The notes under the pieces: model-generated | Seen by the model: the letters and a program-made list of their open reading frames with translations, nothing else | What the model was told of the DNA's origin: nothing | Databases searched by the model: none | Program-made: the position numbers and the translations under genes | Shown here: piece by piece, positions 1-4,946 of the stretch | Numbering within the stretch: position 1 is the stretch's first letter | How the letters are laid out: each line of letters starts with the position of its first letter | Source of the DNA: Methylovulum sp. | Lineage (GTDB): Bacteria > Pseudomonadota > Gammaproteobacteria > Methylococcales > Methylomonadaceae | DNA length: 6,915 nt | Assembly: GCA_016919605.1 (NCBI GenBank) | Contig: JACXTQ010000274.1 | Coordinates: 1 to 6,915, forward strand | Direction of reading: 5' to 3'

Positions 1-103
1 TACCGTTAGACAAATAAGTGAAGAACATCGGCAAAAACACCATAATGCTATAGACCAAGGCGATACCCGCAACAACCATCAAGAAGCTATACACTATTTT
101 CAT
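1..103 (-). CDS. Small or N-terminal membrane protein, partial at left edge
   Basis: The ATG is at 103-101 on the minus strand, and 34 codons are readable before the window ends. The visible peptide begins MKIVYSFLMVVAGIALVYSI and continues with MVFLPMFFTYLSNG. It is almost entirely hydrophobic, so it should be a membrane segment or an uncleaved signal anchor. A purine-rich stretch (GCAGG, then TAAGG) lies directly upstream of the ATG and could act as a ribosome binding site, though the second part is very close. I do not recognise the family. It is divergent from the PEP-CTERM gene and shares the long intergenic region with it. The start is reasonably supported; the function is unknown. Confidence 0.55.
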   Translation of the reverse strand, partial: MKIVYSFLMVVAGIALVYSIMVFLPMFFTYLSNG

Positions 104-146
104 ACCTTAACCTGCTGTTTTCTAATTATAGTTTTGTTGAAATTTC

Positions 147-174
147 AATATATACCTAATCGGACAAATAGCAA
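147..174 (-). promoter_or_regulatory. Weak sigma-70 promoter candidate for the left-edge gene
   Basis: On the minus strand TTGCTA (174-169) and TATATT (152-147) are separated by 16 bases and lie 44 bases or more upstream of the ATG at 103. Both hexamers match the consensus only in part, and the region is AT-rich, so a chance match is possible. Confidence 0.25.
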
Positions 175-220
175 GGACACGGATAATAGCCAAAGCGGCC
201 AAACCCTAACCCCTACAAAA

Positions 221-250
221 CCAATAATTTGTCGGTTTTTTTTACAACCG
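221..250 (+). repeat. 30-base direct repeat, copy 1 (candidate activator site)
   Basis: It matches 641-670 at 25 of 30 bases, starting CCAATAA and containing TGT, 11 bases, ACA (230-246) around a T-run. The TGT...ACA arms and their spacing are identical in both copies. Fis-type helix-turn-helix activators of sigma-54 promoters often bind imperfect palindromes of this kind, NifA sites (TGT-N10-ACA) being one example. This copy is about 520 bases upstream of the predicted PEP-CTERM start site, or about 120 bases upstream of the left-edge gene. Confidence 0.55.
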
Positions 251-310
251 TGAAAAAAGCTGGCAAAATACCCCTGTTTTTTTAAAAAGCGCATAATCTA
301 CCCTATTCTA

Positions 311-336
311 AATAAGTGGCTTTTTTACAAATCACT
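311..336 (+). repeat. Degenerate third copy of the upstream repeat
   Basis: AATAAGTGGCTTTTTTACAA (311-330) followed by ATCAC resembles copy 2 (AATAA, GTG.C, T-run, ACAAA, then AC). It lacks three bases of the T-run region and the exact TGT arm. It may be a weak site of the same regulator or a chance AT-rich resemblance. Confidence 0.3.
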
Positions 337-419
337 TTCAATAACTTATGGTTTTTGCGCCATCTATTGCAATTAGCGTTAGCGGTTCAGGCTCCAATTT
401 TTTGGACATAGGGATAAAT

Positions 420-454
420 TAGCCAAGCCGATTGGTGGGGCGGGCTATTTTTTT
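420..454 (+). terminator. Terminator-like hairpin with T7 tail, no gene upstream
   Basis: TAGCC (420-424) can pair with GGCTA (443-447), with a further possible GCC/GGC pairing inside, and seven T residues follow at 448-454. No plus-strand protein gene precedes it, so it could end a short untranslated RNA or be fortuitous. The stem is short and the loop long. Confidence 0.28.
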
Positions 455-572
455 ACCGTCAACGGCCTGGTGTTTAATAAAAATTGACAGGGCTTGAAAT
501 GAGCAGCCCACCTCTTGGCGCTTAAAGGCATCGGCTTAACATACGCCCGGACACATTTTATTAATGCTTTAA

Positions 573-585
573 TATCAATATATTA
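573..585 (+). promoter_or_regulatory. IHF binding site, full consensus match
   Basis: TATCAATATATTA fits the IHF consensus WATCAANNNNTTR at every defined position. IHF bends DNA so that distant activators reach sigma-54 polymerase. It lies about 180 bases upstream of the predicted PEP-CTERM start site, between the distal repeat copies and the promoter but upstream of the proximal copy. AT-rich sequence makes chance matches fairly common. Confidence 0.4.
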
Positions 586-640
586 ATAATTTTATTGGCA
601 CATTGCCATTGCTTTGGCGGCAAAACGTTGACAGCACAAC

Positions 641-670
641 CCAATAAAGTGTCATTTTTTTTTACAAACG
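641..670 (+). repeat. 30-base direct repeat, copy 2 (candidate activator site)
   Basis: This is the promoter-proximal copy of the repeat at 221-250, with TGT (650-652) and ACA (664-666) separated by 11 bases. It is centred roughly 100 bases upstream of the predicted sigma-54 start site, the usual place for an enhancer-binding activator. In exosortase bacteria such genes are associated with the PrsK/PrsR two-component system, PrsR being the PEP-CTERM-box response regulator, so PrsR is the natural candidate. That assignment is inference. Confidence 0.55.
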
Positions 671-690
671 ACTTTTTATAAAGGTATAAA
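661..690 (+). promoter_or_regulatory. Alternative sigma-70 promoter candidate upstream of the PEP-CTERM gene
   Basis: TTTACA (661-666) and TATAAA (685-690) each match the sigma-70 consensus at five of six bases, with an 18-base spacer. The -35 overlaps the end of repeat copy 2. It would give a leader of about 100 bases. It is less convincing than the sigma-54 site downstream because the surrounding sequence is very AT-rich. Confidence 0.22.
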
Positions 691-730
691 AAATAGCTAA
701 CTTATTAAATTGCAAATGTATTGAATTTTT

Positions 731-746
731 TGGTACAAATCATGCT
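731..746 (+). promoter_or_regulatory. Sigma-54 (RpoN) -24/-12 promoter
   Basis: TGGTACAAATCATGCT has GG at 732-733 and GC at 744-745, separated by the required 10 bases. Including the pyrimidine at 730, 11 of the 14 defined positions of YTGGCACGRNNNTTGCW match; the mismatches are at 734, 737 and 742. Transcription would start near 757, giving a leader of about 41 bases before the ATG at 798, with AGGA at 787-790 as ribosome binding site. PEP-CTERM genes are known to be under RpoN control in some exosortase bacteria. Confidence 0.62.
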
Positions 747-797
747 TAATACAAATAAAAAATATTAACCCATATCCATTATTCTTAGGACGTTTAC

Positions 798-1553
798 ATG
801 TCACTTATCAACAAAATAAGCCTAGCCATTACCAGCACAATATTGTTGTTCGTGCTTGCCATCCCCGTATCAGCGGCAACCCTAACCGTAACCAACGTTA
901 CCCTGCCCTCCGGCACACCGTTTAACCTAAGCATAACCGGCGGTTATTTTGGCTCCACGGTACGCACAATCAGTACCCCTTATGCGGGTCAAATTATGTT
1001 ACAAACCAAAGAACTAGGAACTATTGGCACATGGTGCGTCGATGACCTGCATACCATTTACCTAGGCAACAGCTACAGTTACACCACCGGCCTTTTAAAA
1101 ACCGATAGCAGCGGCAGCACCTTAGGTAGCTCAAACAACCTAAGCAGCCAACAAATCCATGATGTCATGGCATTGGCGACTTATGGCAACCAAGTGCTGG
1201 CCGGCATGGCTTCAGGCATCAACCGCAACATGATGTCAGGTCAAGTCCAAGCGGCGATATGGTCAATCATTTACGGCGCATCAGTCACCGCCAGTGGCTC
1301 GGATGTTTCCGGCGTTTCCGCATTGACCTTCAATAACGGTGTCCAATCGCTGAAAACACTGGCGCCAACCCTAGCCGCAGGCCCTGCGGTCGCTTTGTAT
1401 AACCTTGCCACCAATGGCAGCATCCTTTCCCAAAGCCTGATCGCCTCTTCGACAGAACTGGCCCGCCTAGTCCCTGAACCTAACGCCTTGGCCTTAATGT
1501 CCATTGCCTTAGCGGCGGGGGTCACTTTACGCAAACGCCGTAACAGCAACTAA
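798..1553 (+). CDS. Secreted PEP-CTERM sorting-domain protein with thioester-like Cys/Gln motifs
   Basis: This 251-residue protein is exported and then probably processed by an exosortase. Residues 1-26 form a Sec signal peptide: Lys6, a hydrophobic core, and V-S-A as the likely cleavage site after Ala26. The C-terminus is a full PEP-CTERM signal: V-P-E-P at 225-228, a hydrophobic stretch at 229-244, then R-K-R-R at 245-248. The mature part is rich in Ser, Thr, Gly and Asn, as in exopolysaccharide-associated surface proteins. It has one cysteine, Cys80 in WCVDD, and a later block QVQAAIWSIIYG (149-160). These resemble the Cys and Q-x-A-x-W signatures of thioester domains. AGGA sits seven bases before the ATG, so the start is well supported. 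A sigma-54 promoter lies upstream and a strong terminator follows. The exosortase itself is not in the window. The exact role is unknown; matrix, floc or surface attachment is inference. Confidence 0.9.
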   Translation: MSLINKISLAITSTILLFVLAIPVSAATLTVTNVTLPSGTPFNLSITGGYFGSTVRTISTPYAGQIMLQTKELGTIGTWCVDDLHTIYLGNSYSYTTGLLKTDSSGSTLGSSNNLSSQQIHDVMALATYGNQVLAGMASGINRNMMSGQVQAAIWSIIYGASVTASGSDVSGVSALTFNNGVQSLKTLAPTLAAGPAVALYNLATNGSILSQSLIASSTELARLVPEPNALALMSIALAAGVTLRKRRNSN

Positions 1554-1567
1554 AGTCAAGCCTTGTC

Positions 1568-1607
1568 GCCCCATAAAAAAGCCGCTGATGCGGCTTTTTT
1601 ATGGGGC
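1568..1607. terminator. Strong bidirectional Rho-independent terminator
   Basis: An uninterrupted 18-bp stem (1568-1585 with 1590-1607) closes on a TGAT loop. Its core GCCGC/GCGGC is flanked by six A on the left and six T on the right, so it can terminate both the PEP-CTERM gene from the left and the Smr gene from the right. It begins 14 bases after the PEP-CTERM stop. Confidence 0.93.
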
Positions 1608-1615
1608 ATGTTTTT

Positions 1616-2152
1616 TTAAAGCCTTGCAATAGACAGCAGCACATACACAGCCCCCGTGCCGCCATCCTTAGGCGGAGCCGAACAAAAGGCCAACACATCA
1701 GGGTGTTGGCGCAACCAGACATTGATATTATTTTTAAGTATCGGATAGTTTTCTTGCGAACGGTAGCCTTTGCCGTGGACAATATGCACACAGCGGCAAC
1801 CTGACCTGACGCACTCGCGCAGGAACATCAGCAACTCCCGTTGCGCGGCATTGCTGGTAAGCCCATGCAAATCCATCTCGGCTTCGGGCGCAAAATAGCC
1901 TTGGCGCAACTTCATCAAGCTATTTTTGGCAACGCCAACACTGATAAAACTAAGCTCGTCCTCAATGCCCACAGGCGGCATAGCCTCGACCTCTACCCTC
2001 AACTCTTGGGTAGTGGTAGGGCGCGGCTTAGGCGATGGTTTAGGGCGCACCTGCCCTAAACCCTGCACTTTGTCATTTTTTACCGAACGCACTTTACCCA
2101 CTGCGTCCCGAAATAAATCACGATCTTCTACACTAGGGATTTTTTTTGTCAC
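1616..2152 (-). CDS. Smr/MutS2-type C-terminal domain protein (SmrA/SmrB-like endonuclease)
   Basis: This 178-residue protein belongs to the small Smr-domain family. Residues 1-90 contain an N-terminal helix (DRDLFRDAVGKV) and a basic, Pro-rich linker (KPSPKPRP). The Smr domain follows at about 90-176, with DLHG (94-97), HGKG (126-129) and GGTGA (164-168). The end, WLRQHPDVLAFCSAPPKDGG, closely recalls E. coli SmrA and SmrB. It keeps the DLHG that I recall being lost in E. coli SmrA, and has HGKG where SmrB has HGHGK, so it falls between the two. SmrB cuts mRNA at collided ribosomes; SmrA is a reported DNA endonuclease. Nuclease activity is likely but the substrate is open. The start is GTG at 2152; an in-frame TAG lies six codons upstream, no ATG is available, and no good Shine-Dalgarno is visible, so the start is less certain than the domain. 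It is divergent from surE. Confidence 0.88.
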   Translation of the reverse strand: MTKKIPSVEDRDLFRDAVGKVRSVKNDKVQGLGQVRPKPSPKPRPTTTQELRVEVEAMPPVGIEDELSFISVGVAKNSLMKLRQGYFAPEAEMDLHGLTSNAAQRELLMFLRECVRSGCRCVHIVHGKGYRSQENYPILKNNINVWLRQHPDVLAFCSAPPKDGGTGAVYVLLSIARL

Positions 2153-2226
2153 GAAAGCTGATTTTACTGGCTATAGTTGCTAAGATGCTCGATTTTATAG
2201 CGTATCGGGCAATAGGGCGATAGAAA
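2153..2226. promoter_or_regulatory. Divergent Smr/surE intergenic region
   Basis: Seventy-four bases separate the two divergent starts and must hold at least the surE promoter. AT-rich hexamers such as TATAGT (2172-2177), TAAGAT (2181-2186) and TATAGC (2196-2201) could be -10 elements, but none has a convincing -35 at the right distance. AGGG at 2214-2217, nine bases before the surE ATG, is its likely ribosome binding site. Confidence 0.35.
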
Positions 2227-2982
2227 ATGCATATTTTGTTAAGTAATGATGATGGCTACTTGGCTGAAGGGCTGTCTGCATTGGCCAACGCGCTACGCCC
2301 ACACGCCACCCTGTCCGTAGTGGCGCCTGACCGCAACCGCAGCGCGGCCAGCAATTCATTGACGCTGGAAATGCCCTTACGCGCCTATCCGGCGGACAAT
2401 GGCTTCATCAAGGTGGACGGAACCCCCACCGATTGCGTACATTTGGCGATTACCGGCCTGCTGGCGAACGAACCGGACATGGTCTTTGCCGGCATCAACC
2501 ACGGTGCCAATTTGGGCGATGACGTGCTGTATTCGGGCACTGTCGCTGCGGCCACTGAGGGGCGTTTTTTGGGGCTTCCCGCTATTGCCATATCCTTGGT
2601 CGGCAGTAACCCCGTACACTTCGCCACCGCCGCCCACGTCGCCGTAGCGCTGTTTAAACAATTATTGGCCAAGCCCCTGCCCCAAGACACCATTTTAAAC
2701 GTCAACGTCCCCGATCTGCCATTATCGGAACTACAAGGCTATCAGGCCACCCGCTTGGGACAACGGCACAAATCCGAGCCAGTGATAAAAAGCCAAGACC
2801 CGCGCGGGCGCACCATTTACTGGGTAGGGCCACCGGGTGGCGAACAAGATGCCGGGCCTGGCACTGATTTTTATGCCATTGCCGAAGGCTTTGTGTCCAT
2901 CACGCCCTTACAGCTGGACTTGACTTGGTATGAACGCATTAACGAACTGAAAGGCTGGTTGCCCAAGGAGGTTGGCCTATGA
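2227..2982 (+). CDS. surE: 5'/3'-nucleotidase SurE
   Basis: SurE is a cytoplasmic, metal-dependent phosphatase that removes phosphate from nucleoside 5'- and 3'-monophosphates and can also act on short polyphosphate. The 251 residues align end to end with E. coli SurE (253). The N-terminal ILLSNDDG carries the metal ligands Asp8 and Asp9; Ser39 in APDRNRSAASNSLTLE and Asn91 in GINHGANLGDD complete the site. The motifs GTPTDC (65-70), LYSGTVAAATEGR and the C-terminal DPRGRTIYWVGPPGG and GPGTDF blocks are all present. The ATG at 2227 gives the exact family N-terminus. The TGA stop overlaps the pcm start, so the two genes form an operon, as in many Proteobacteria where both are tied to stationary-phase survival and repair. 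Confidence 0.97.
   Translation: MHILLSNDDGYLAEGLSALANALRPHATLSVVAPDRNRSAASNSLTLEMPLRAYPADNGFIKVDGTPTDCVHLAITGLLANEPDMVFAGINHGANLGDDVLYSGTVAAATEGRFLGLPAIAISLVGSNPVHFATAAHVAVALFKQLLAKPLPQDTILNVNVPDLPLSELQGYQATRLGQRHKSEPVIKSQDPRGRTIYWVGPPGGEQDAGPGTDFYAIAEGFVSITPLQLDLTWYERINELKGWLPKEVGL
2965..2971 (+). promoter_or_regulatory. Strong Shine-Dalgarno of pcm inside surE
   Basis: AAGGAGG lies within the last codons of surE, seven bases before the pcm ATG at 2979. It fixes the pcm start and, together with the ATGA overlap, suggests coupled translation of the two proteins. Confidence 0.85.
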
Positions 2983-3641
2983 CACTAGATTTGCAAGGCA
3001 TCGGCATGACTTCACCACGCACCCGCAAACGGATGGTGAAGCGGCTGGAAGAACAAGGGATTAGCGACACCAACGTGCTGGAAGCCATGTTCAACACGCC
3101 CCGGCATGTGTTTATGGACGAGGCCCTATCCAGCCGTGCCTACGAAGACACCGCCCTGCCCATAGGCTTTAACCAAACCATCTCGCAACCCTATATCGTC
3201 GCCAAAATGACCGAACTGCTGTTGGTGTCGGGGCGGCTGGCAAAAGTGCTGGAAATCGGCACCGGCTGTGGCTACCAGACTGCCATCCTGGCGCAACTGA
3301 CCGATCATGTTTATTCGGTGGAAAGGATTTTGGCCCTGCAAAAAAAAGCCAAGGACATACTCTGGGATTTGAAACTGAAAAACATCAACTACCTGTACGG
3401 TGACGGGCATTTGGGCTGGGCGGACTATGCCCCGTTCGATGGCATCCTGGTCGCCGCCGCCGCCCCCGAAGTCCCCGAACCCTTGCTGCAACAACTGGCG
3501 GTCGGCGGCGTACTGGTCATACCCGTGGGTGAAAACGGCGGCCCGCAAGTCCTACAGCGCATCACCCGCACCGCCCTCAGCTACAAGGTTGAACACTTGG
3601 AGGCCGTCAGCTTTGTGCCGTTCCTGCCCGGCAAAGACTAG
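2979..3641 (+). CDS. pcm: Protein-L-isoaspartate O-methyltransferase
   Basis: Pcm uses S-adenosylmethionine to methylate isoaspartyl residues formed in ageing proteins, starting their repair to normal aspartate. The 220-residue protein is slightly longer than E. coli Pcm (208). The N-terminal RMVKRLEEQGI and MFNTPRHVFM helices are typical of the family. The substrate loop is GFNQTISQPYIVAKM (63-77). Motif I, VLEIGTGCGYQTA (90-102), binds the cofactor, Glu115 in YSVERI should contact its ribose, and GDG (141-143) and FDGILVAAAA (153-162) are motifs II and post-II. The C-terminal VSFVPFLPG end is normal. The ATG overlaps the surE stop as ATGA. In E. coli nlpD and rpoS follow; here the next gene is a convergent dctA. 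The TAG stop lies in a CTAG shared with the dctA stop. Confidence 0.97.
   Translation: MTLDLQGIGMTSPRTRKRMVKRLEEQGISDTNVLEAMFNTPRHVFMDEALSSRAYEDTALPIGFNQTISQPYIVAKMTELLLVSGRLAKVLEIGTGCGYQTAILAQLTDHVYSVERILALQKKAKDILWDLKLKNINYLYGDGHLGWADYAPFDGILVAAAAPEVPEPLLQQLAVGGVLVIPVGENGGPQVLQRITRTALSYKVEHLEAVSFVPFLPGKD
3638..3641. other. Shared CTAG stop of convergent pcm and dctA
   Basis: The palindrome CTAG supplies TAG to pcm on the plus strand (3639-3641) and TAG to dctA on the minus strand (3640-3638), so the two reading frames overlap by four bases. There is no intergenic space for a terminator, so the 3' ends of the two transcripts must overlap. Confidence 0.95.
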
Positions 3642-4897
3642 CGCCTATCGCCATCCAACTCAGCCCTTAACCGCTCCTTATCCAGCGCGTTTTCCCAGCG
3701 TGCCGCCACTACGGTCGCCACACCATTGCCAATCAGATTGGTCAAGGCCCGCGCTTCCGACATAAAGCGGTCAATCCCCAAAATCAACGCCAGCCCTTCC
3801 ACCGGAATGGTCGGCACGGCGGACAAGGTGGCGGCCAGCGTGATAAAACCGCTCCCCGTCACCCCCGCCGCGCCTTTGGAAGTCAACAGCAACACCCCCA
3901 ACAAGGTCAGCTCTTGCGTCCAAGTTAACGGCGTATTAGTCGCCTGTGCCACAAACACCGCCGCCATCGTCAAATAAATGGACGTGCCATCCAGATTGAA
4001 AGAATACCCCGTAGGGATGACCAGACCAACCACCGATTTGGCACAACCCAACCGCTCCAGCTTGTTCATGATACGCGGCAACACCGATTCCGATGACGAA
4101 GTGCCTAGGACAATCAACAGCTCGTCTTTGATGTAGGCAATAAACTTTACCACACTAAAGCCATTGACCCTGGCAATCAGCCCCAACACGCCAAAAATAA
4201 ACAACAGGCACGTCAGATAAAAACTGCCCATCAATTTCGCCAACGGCGCTAACGATTGCACCCCGTACTGGCCGATGGTAAAGGCCATCGCCCCAAACGC
4301 GCCAATCGGGGCCAGCTTCATCACCATCTCGACAATCCCGAACAACACCTCGGCGACACTGCCAATACCGTGGCGCAACCCCGCGCCCTTCTCGCCCAGC
4401 ACCGCCAACGCACAGCCAAACAGCACCGCCACCAACAACACTTGTAAAATATCGCCCTTAGCAAACGCATCCACGGCACTGGTCGGGATAATGTTCAGCA
4501 GAAAAGTGACCGTGTTATGGGTTTTTGCGGTATCGATATAGGTTTTCAGCCCTTGGGTGTCCAACGCGCCGACATCGACATTCATCCCCACCCCCGGTTG
4601 GATGACATGCACCACCAGCAAACCAATCACCAAAGCCAAGGTGCTGACCACCTCAAAATACAGCAACACCTTAACCCCCACCCGCCCGACCCGCTCCAAG
4701 CTCTGCATCCCGGCAATCCCCGTCACCACCGTACAAAAAATAATCGGCGCAATCAGCATCTTAATCAGCTTGATGAAACCATCACCCAAAGGTTTCATGG
4801 CAATGGCGGTGTCAGGGTAAAAATGCCCCAGCACAATACCTAAGGCAATGGCGGTAAGGACTTGGACGTAAAGGTGGCGGTAAAGAGGGGTTGGCAT
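3638..4897 (-). CDS. dctA: C4-dicarboxylate:cation symporter DctA
   Basis: DctA is an inner-membrane symporter of the DAACS family that imports succinate, fumarate, malate and related acids with protons or sodium. The 419 residues are collinear with E. coli DctA. The N-terminus LYVQVLTAIALGIVLGHFYP and MKPLGDGFIKLIKMLIAP is near identical to the family. The serine-rich re-entrant loop is GTSSSESVLPRIM (265-277), the NMDGT-type motif appears as NLDGT (301-305), and the second loop SKGAAGVTGSG is at 340-350. The substrate-site helix GIDRFMSEARALTNLIGNG (374-392) carries Asp376, Arg383 and Asn387. Hydrophobic helices fill the rest. The ATG at 4897 matches the family start, but no Shine-Dalgarno is visible and the leader is C-rich. 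It lies 49 bases downstream of the SIR2-TPR gene on the same strand, so read-through or its own promoter are both possible. Confidence 0.96.
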   Translation of the reverse strand: MPTPLYRHLYVQVLTAIALGIVLGHFYPDTAIAMKPLGDGFIKLIKMLIAPIIFCTVVTGIAGMQSLERVGRVGVKVLLYFEVVSTLALVIGLLVVHVIQPGVGMNVDVGALDTQGLKTYIDTAKTHNTVTFLLNIIPTSAVDAFAKGDILQVLLVAVLFGCALAVLGEKGAGLRHGIGSVAEVLFGIVEMVMKLAPIGAFGAMAFTIGQYGVQSLAPLAKLMGSFYLTCLLFIFGVLGLIARVNGFSVVKFIAYIKDELLIVLGTSSSESVLPRIMNKLERLGCAKSVVGLVIPTGYSFNLDGTSIYLTMAAVFVAQATNTPLTWTQELTLLGVLLLTSKGAAGVTGSGFITLAATLSAVPTIPVEGLALILGIDRFMSEARALTNLIGNGVATVVAARWENALDKERLRAELDGDRR

Positions 4898-4918
4898 GGG
4901 GTTTATAGGGGGGATGGG
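4887..4918 (+). other. G-quadruplex motif over the dctA start codon
   Basis: Four G-tracts lie on the plus strand: 4887-4890, 4898-4901, 4908-4913 and 4916-4918. The loops are 7, 6 and 2 bases, which satisfies the standard G3+N1-7 rule. The dctA ATG (4897-4895) lies in the first loop. The G-rich strand is the template for dctA, and the transcript itself would be C-rich. Confidence 0.6.
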
Positions 4919-4946
4919 TGATAAAATTTTTGCAGGGAAAAGCTTG

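Larger units (their letters stand above)
104..797. other. Long AT-rich regulatory intergenic region
   Basis: About 690 bases without a credible gene separate two divergent genes. I found no sustained open frame; the ATG at 498 stops after eight codons. The region holds the two-copy 30-base repeat with a degenerate third copy, an IHF consensus match, a terminator-like hairpin near 420-454, an 8-bp inverted repeat (TTATTAAT at 558-565, ATTAATAA at 582-589), and a sigma-54 type promoter near its right end. The density of signals suggests a control region rather than decayed coding sequence. Confidence 0.6.

Noticed and set aside
380..450. Possible riboswitch (cyclic-di-GMP type) in the left intergenic region
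   Set aside because: Only fragments such as TCAGGCTCC and small hairpins (TCCAA/TTGGA) are seen. The conserved core of the class could not be assembled, and the stretch lies outside the predicted 5' leader of the PEP-CTERM gene.
484..512. TTGACA at 484-489 as a -35 element
   Set aside because: A perfect -35 hexamer, but the sequence 16-18 bases downstream (around CCCACC) has no -10 resemblance. The same applies to TTGACA at 628-633.
594..614. TTGGCAC...TTGC, resembling a second sigma-54 promoter
   Set aside because: GG and the matching GC are separated by 12 bases rather than the strict 10, so it should not be recognised as a -24/-12 element.
1271..1549. Minus-strand open frame opposite the PEP-CTERM gene
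   Set aside because: It lies wholly within a well-supported secreted protein gene, has an Ala/Arg-rich composition typical of an antisense shadow, and shows no domain.
4517..4843. Plus-strand open frames of about 87-108 residues opposite dctA
   Set aside because: They are His/Pro/Thr-rich reverse readings of conserved transmembrane helices, with no recognisable motif or ribosome binding site.
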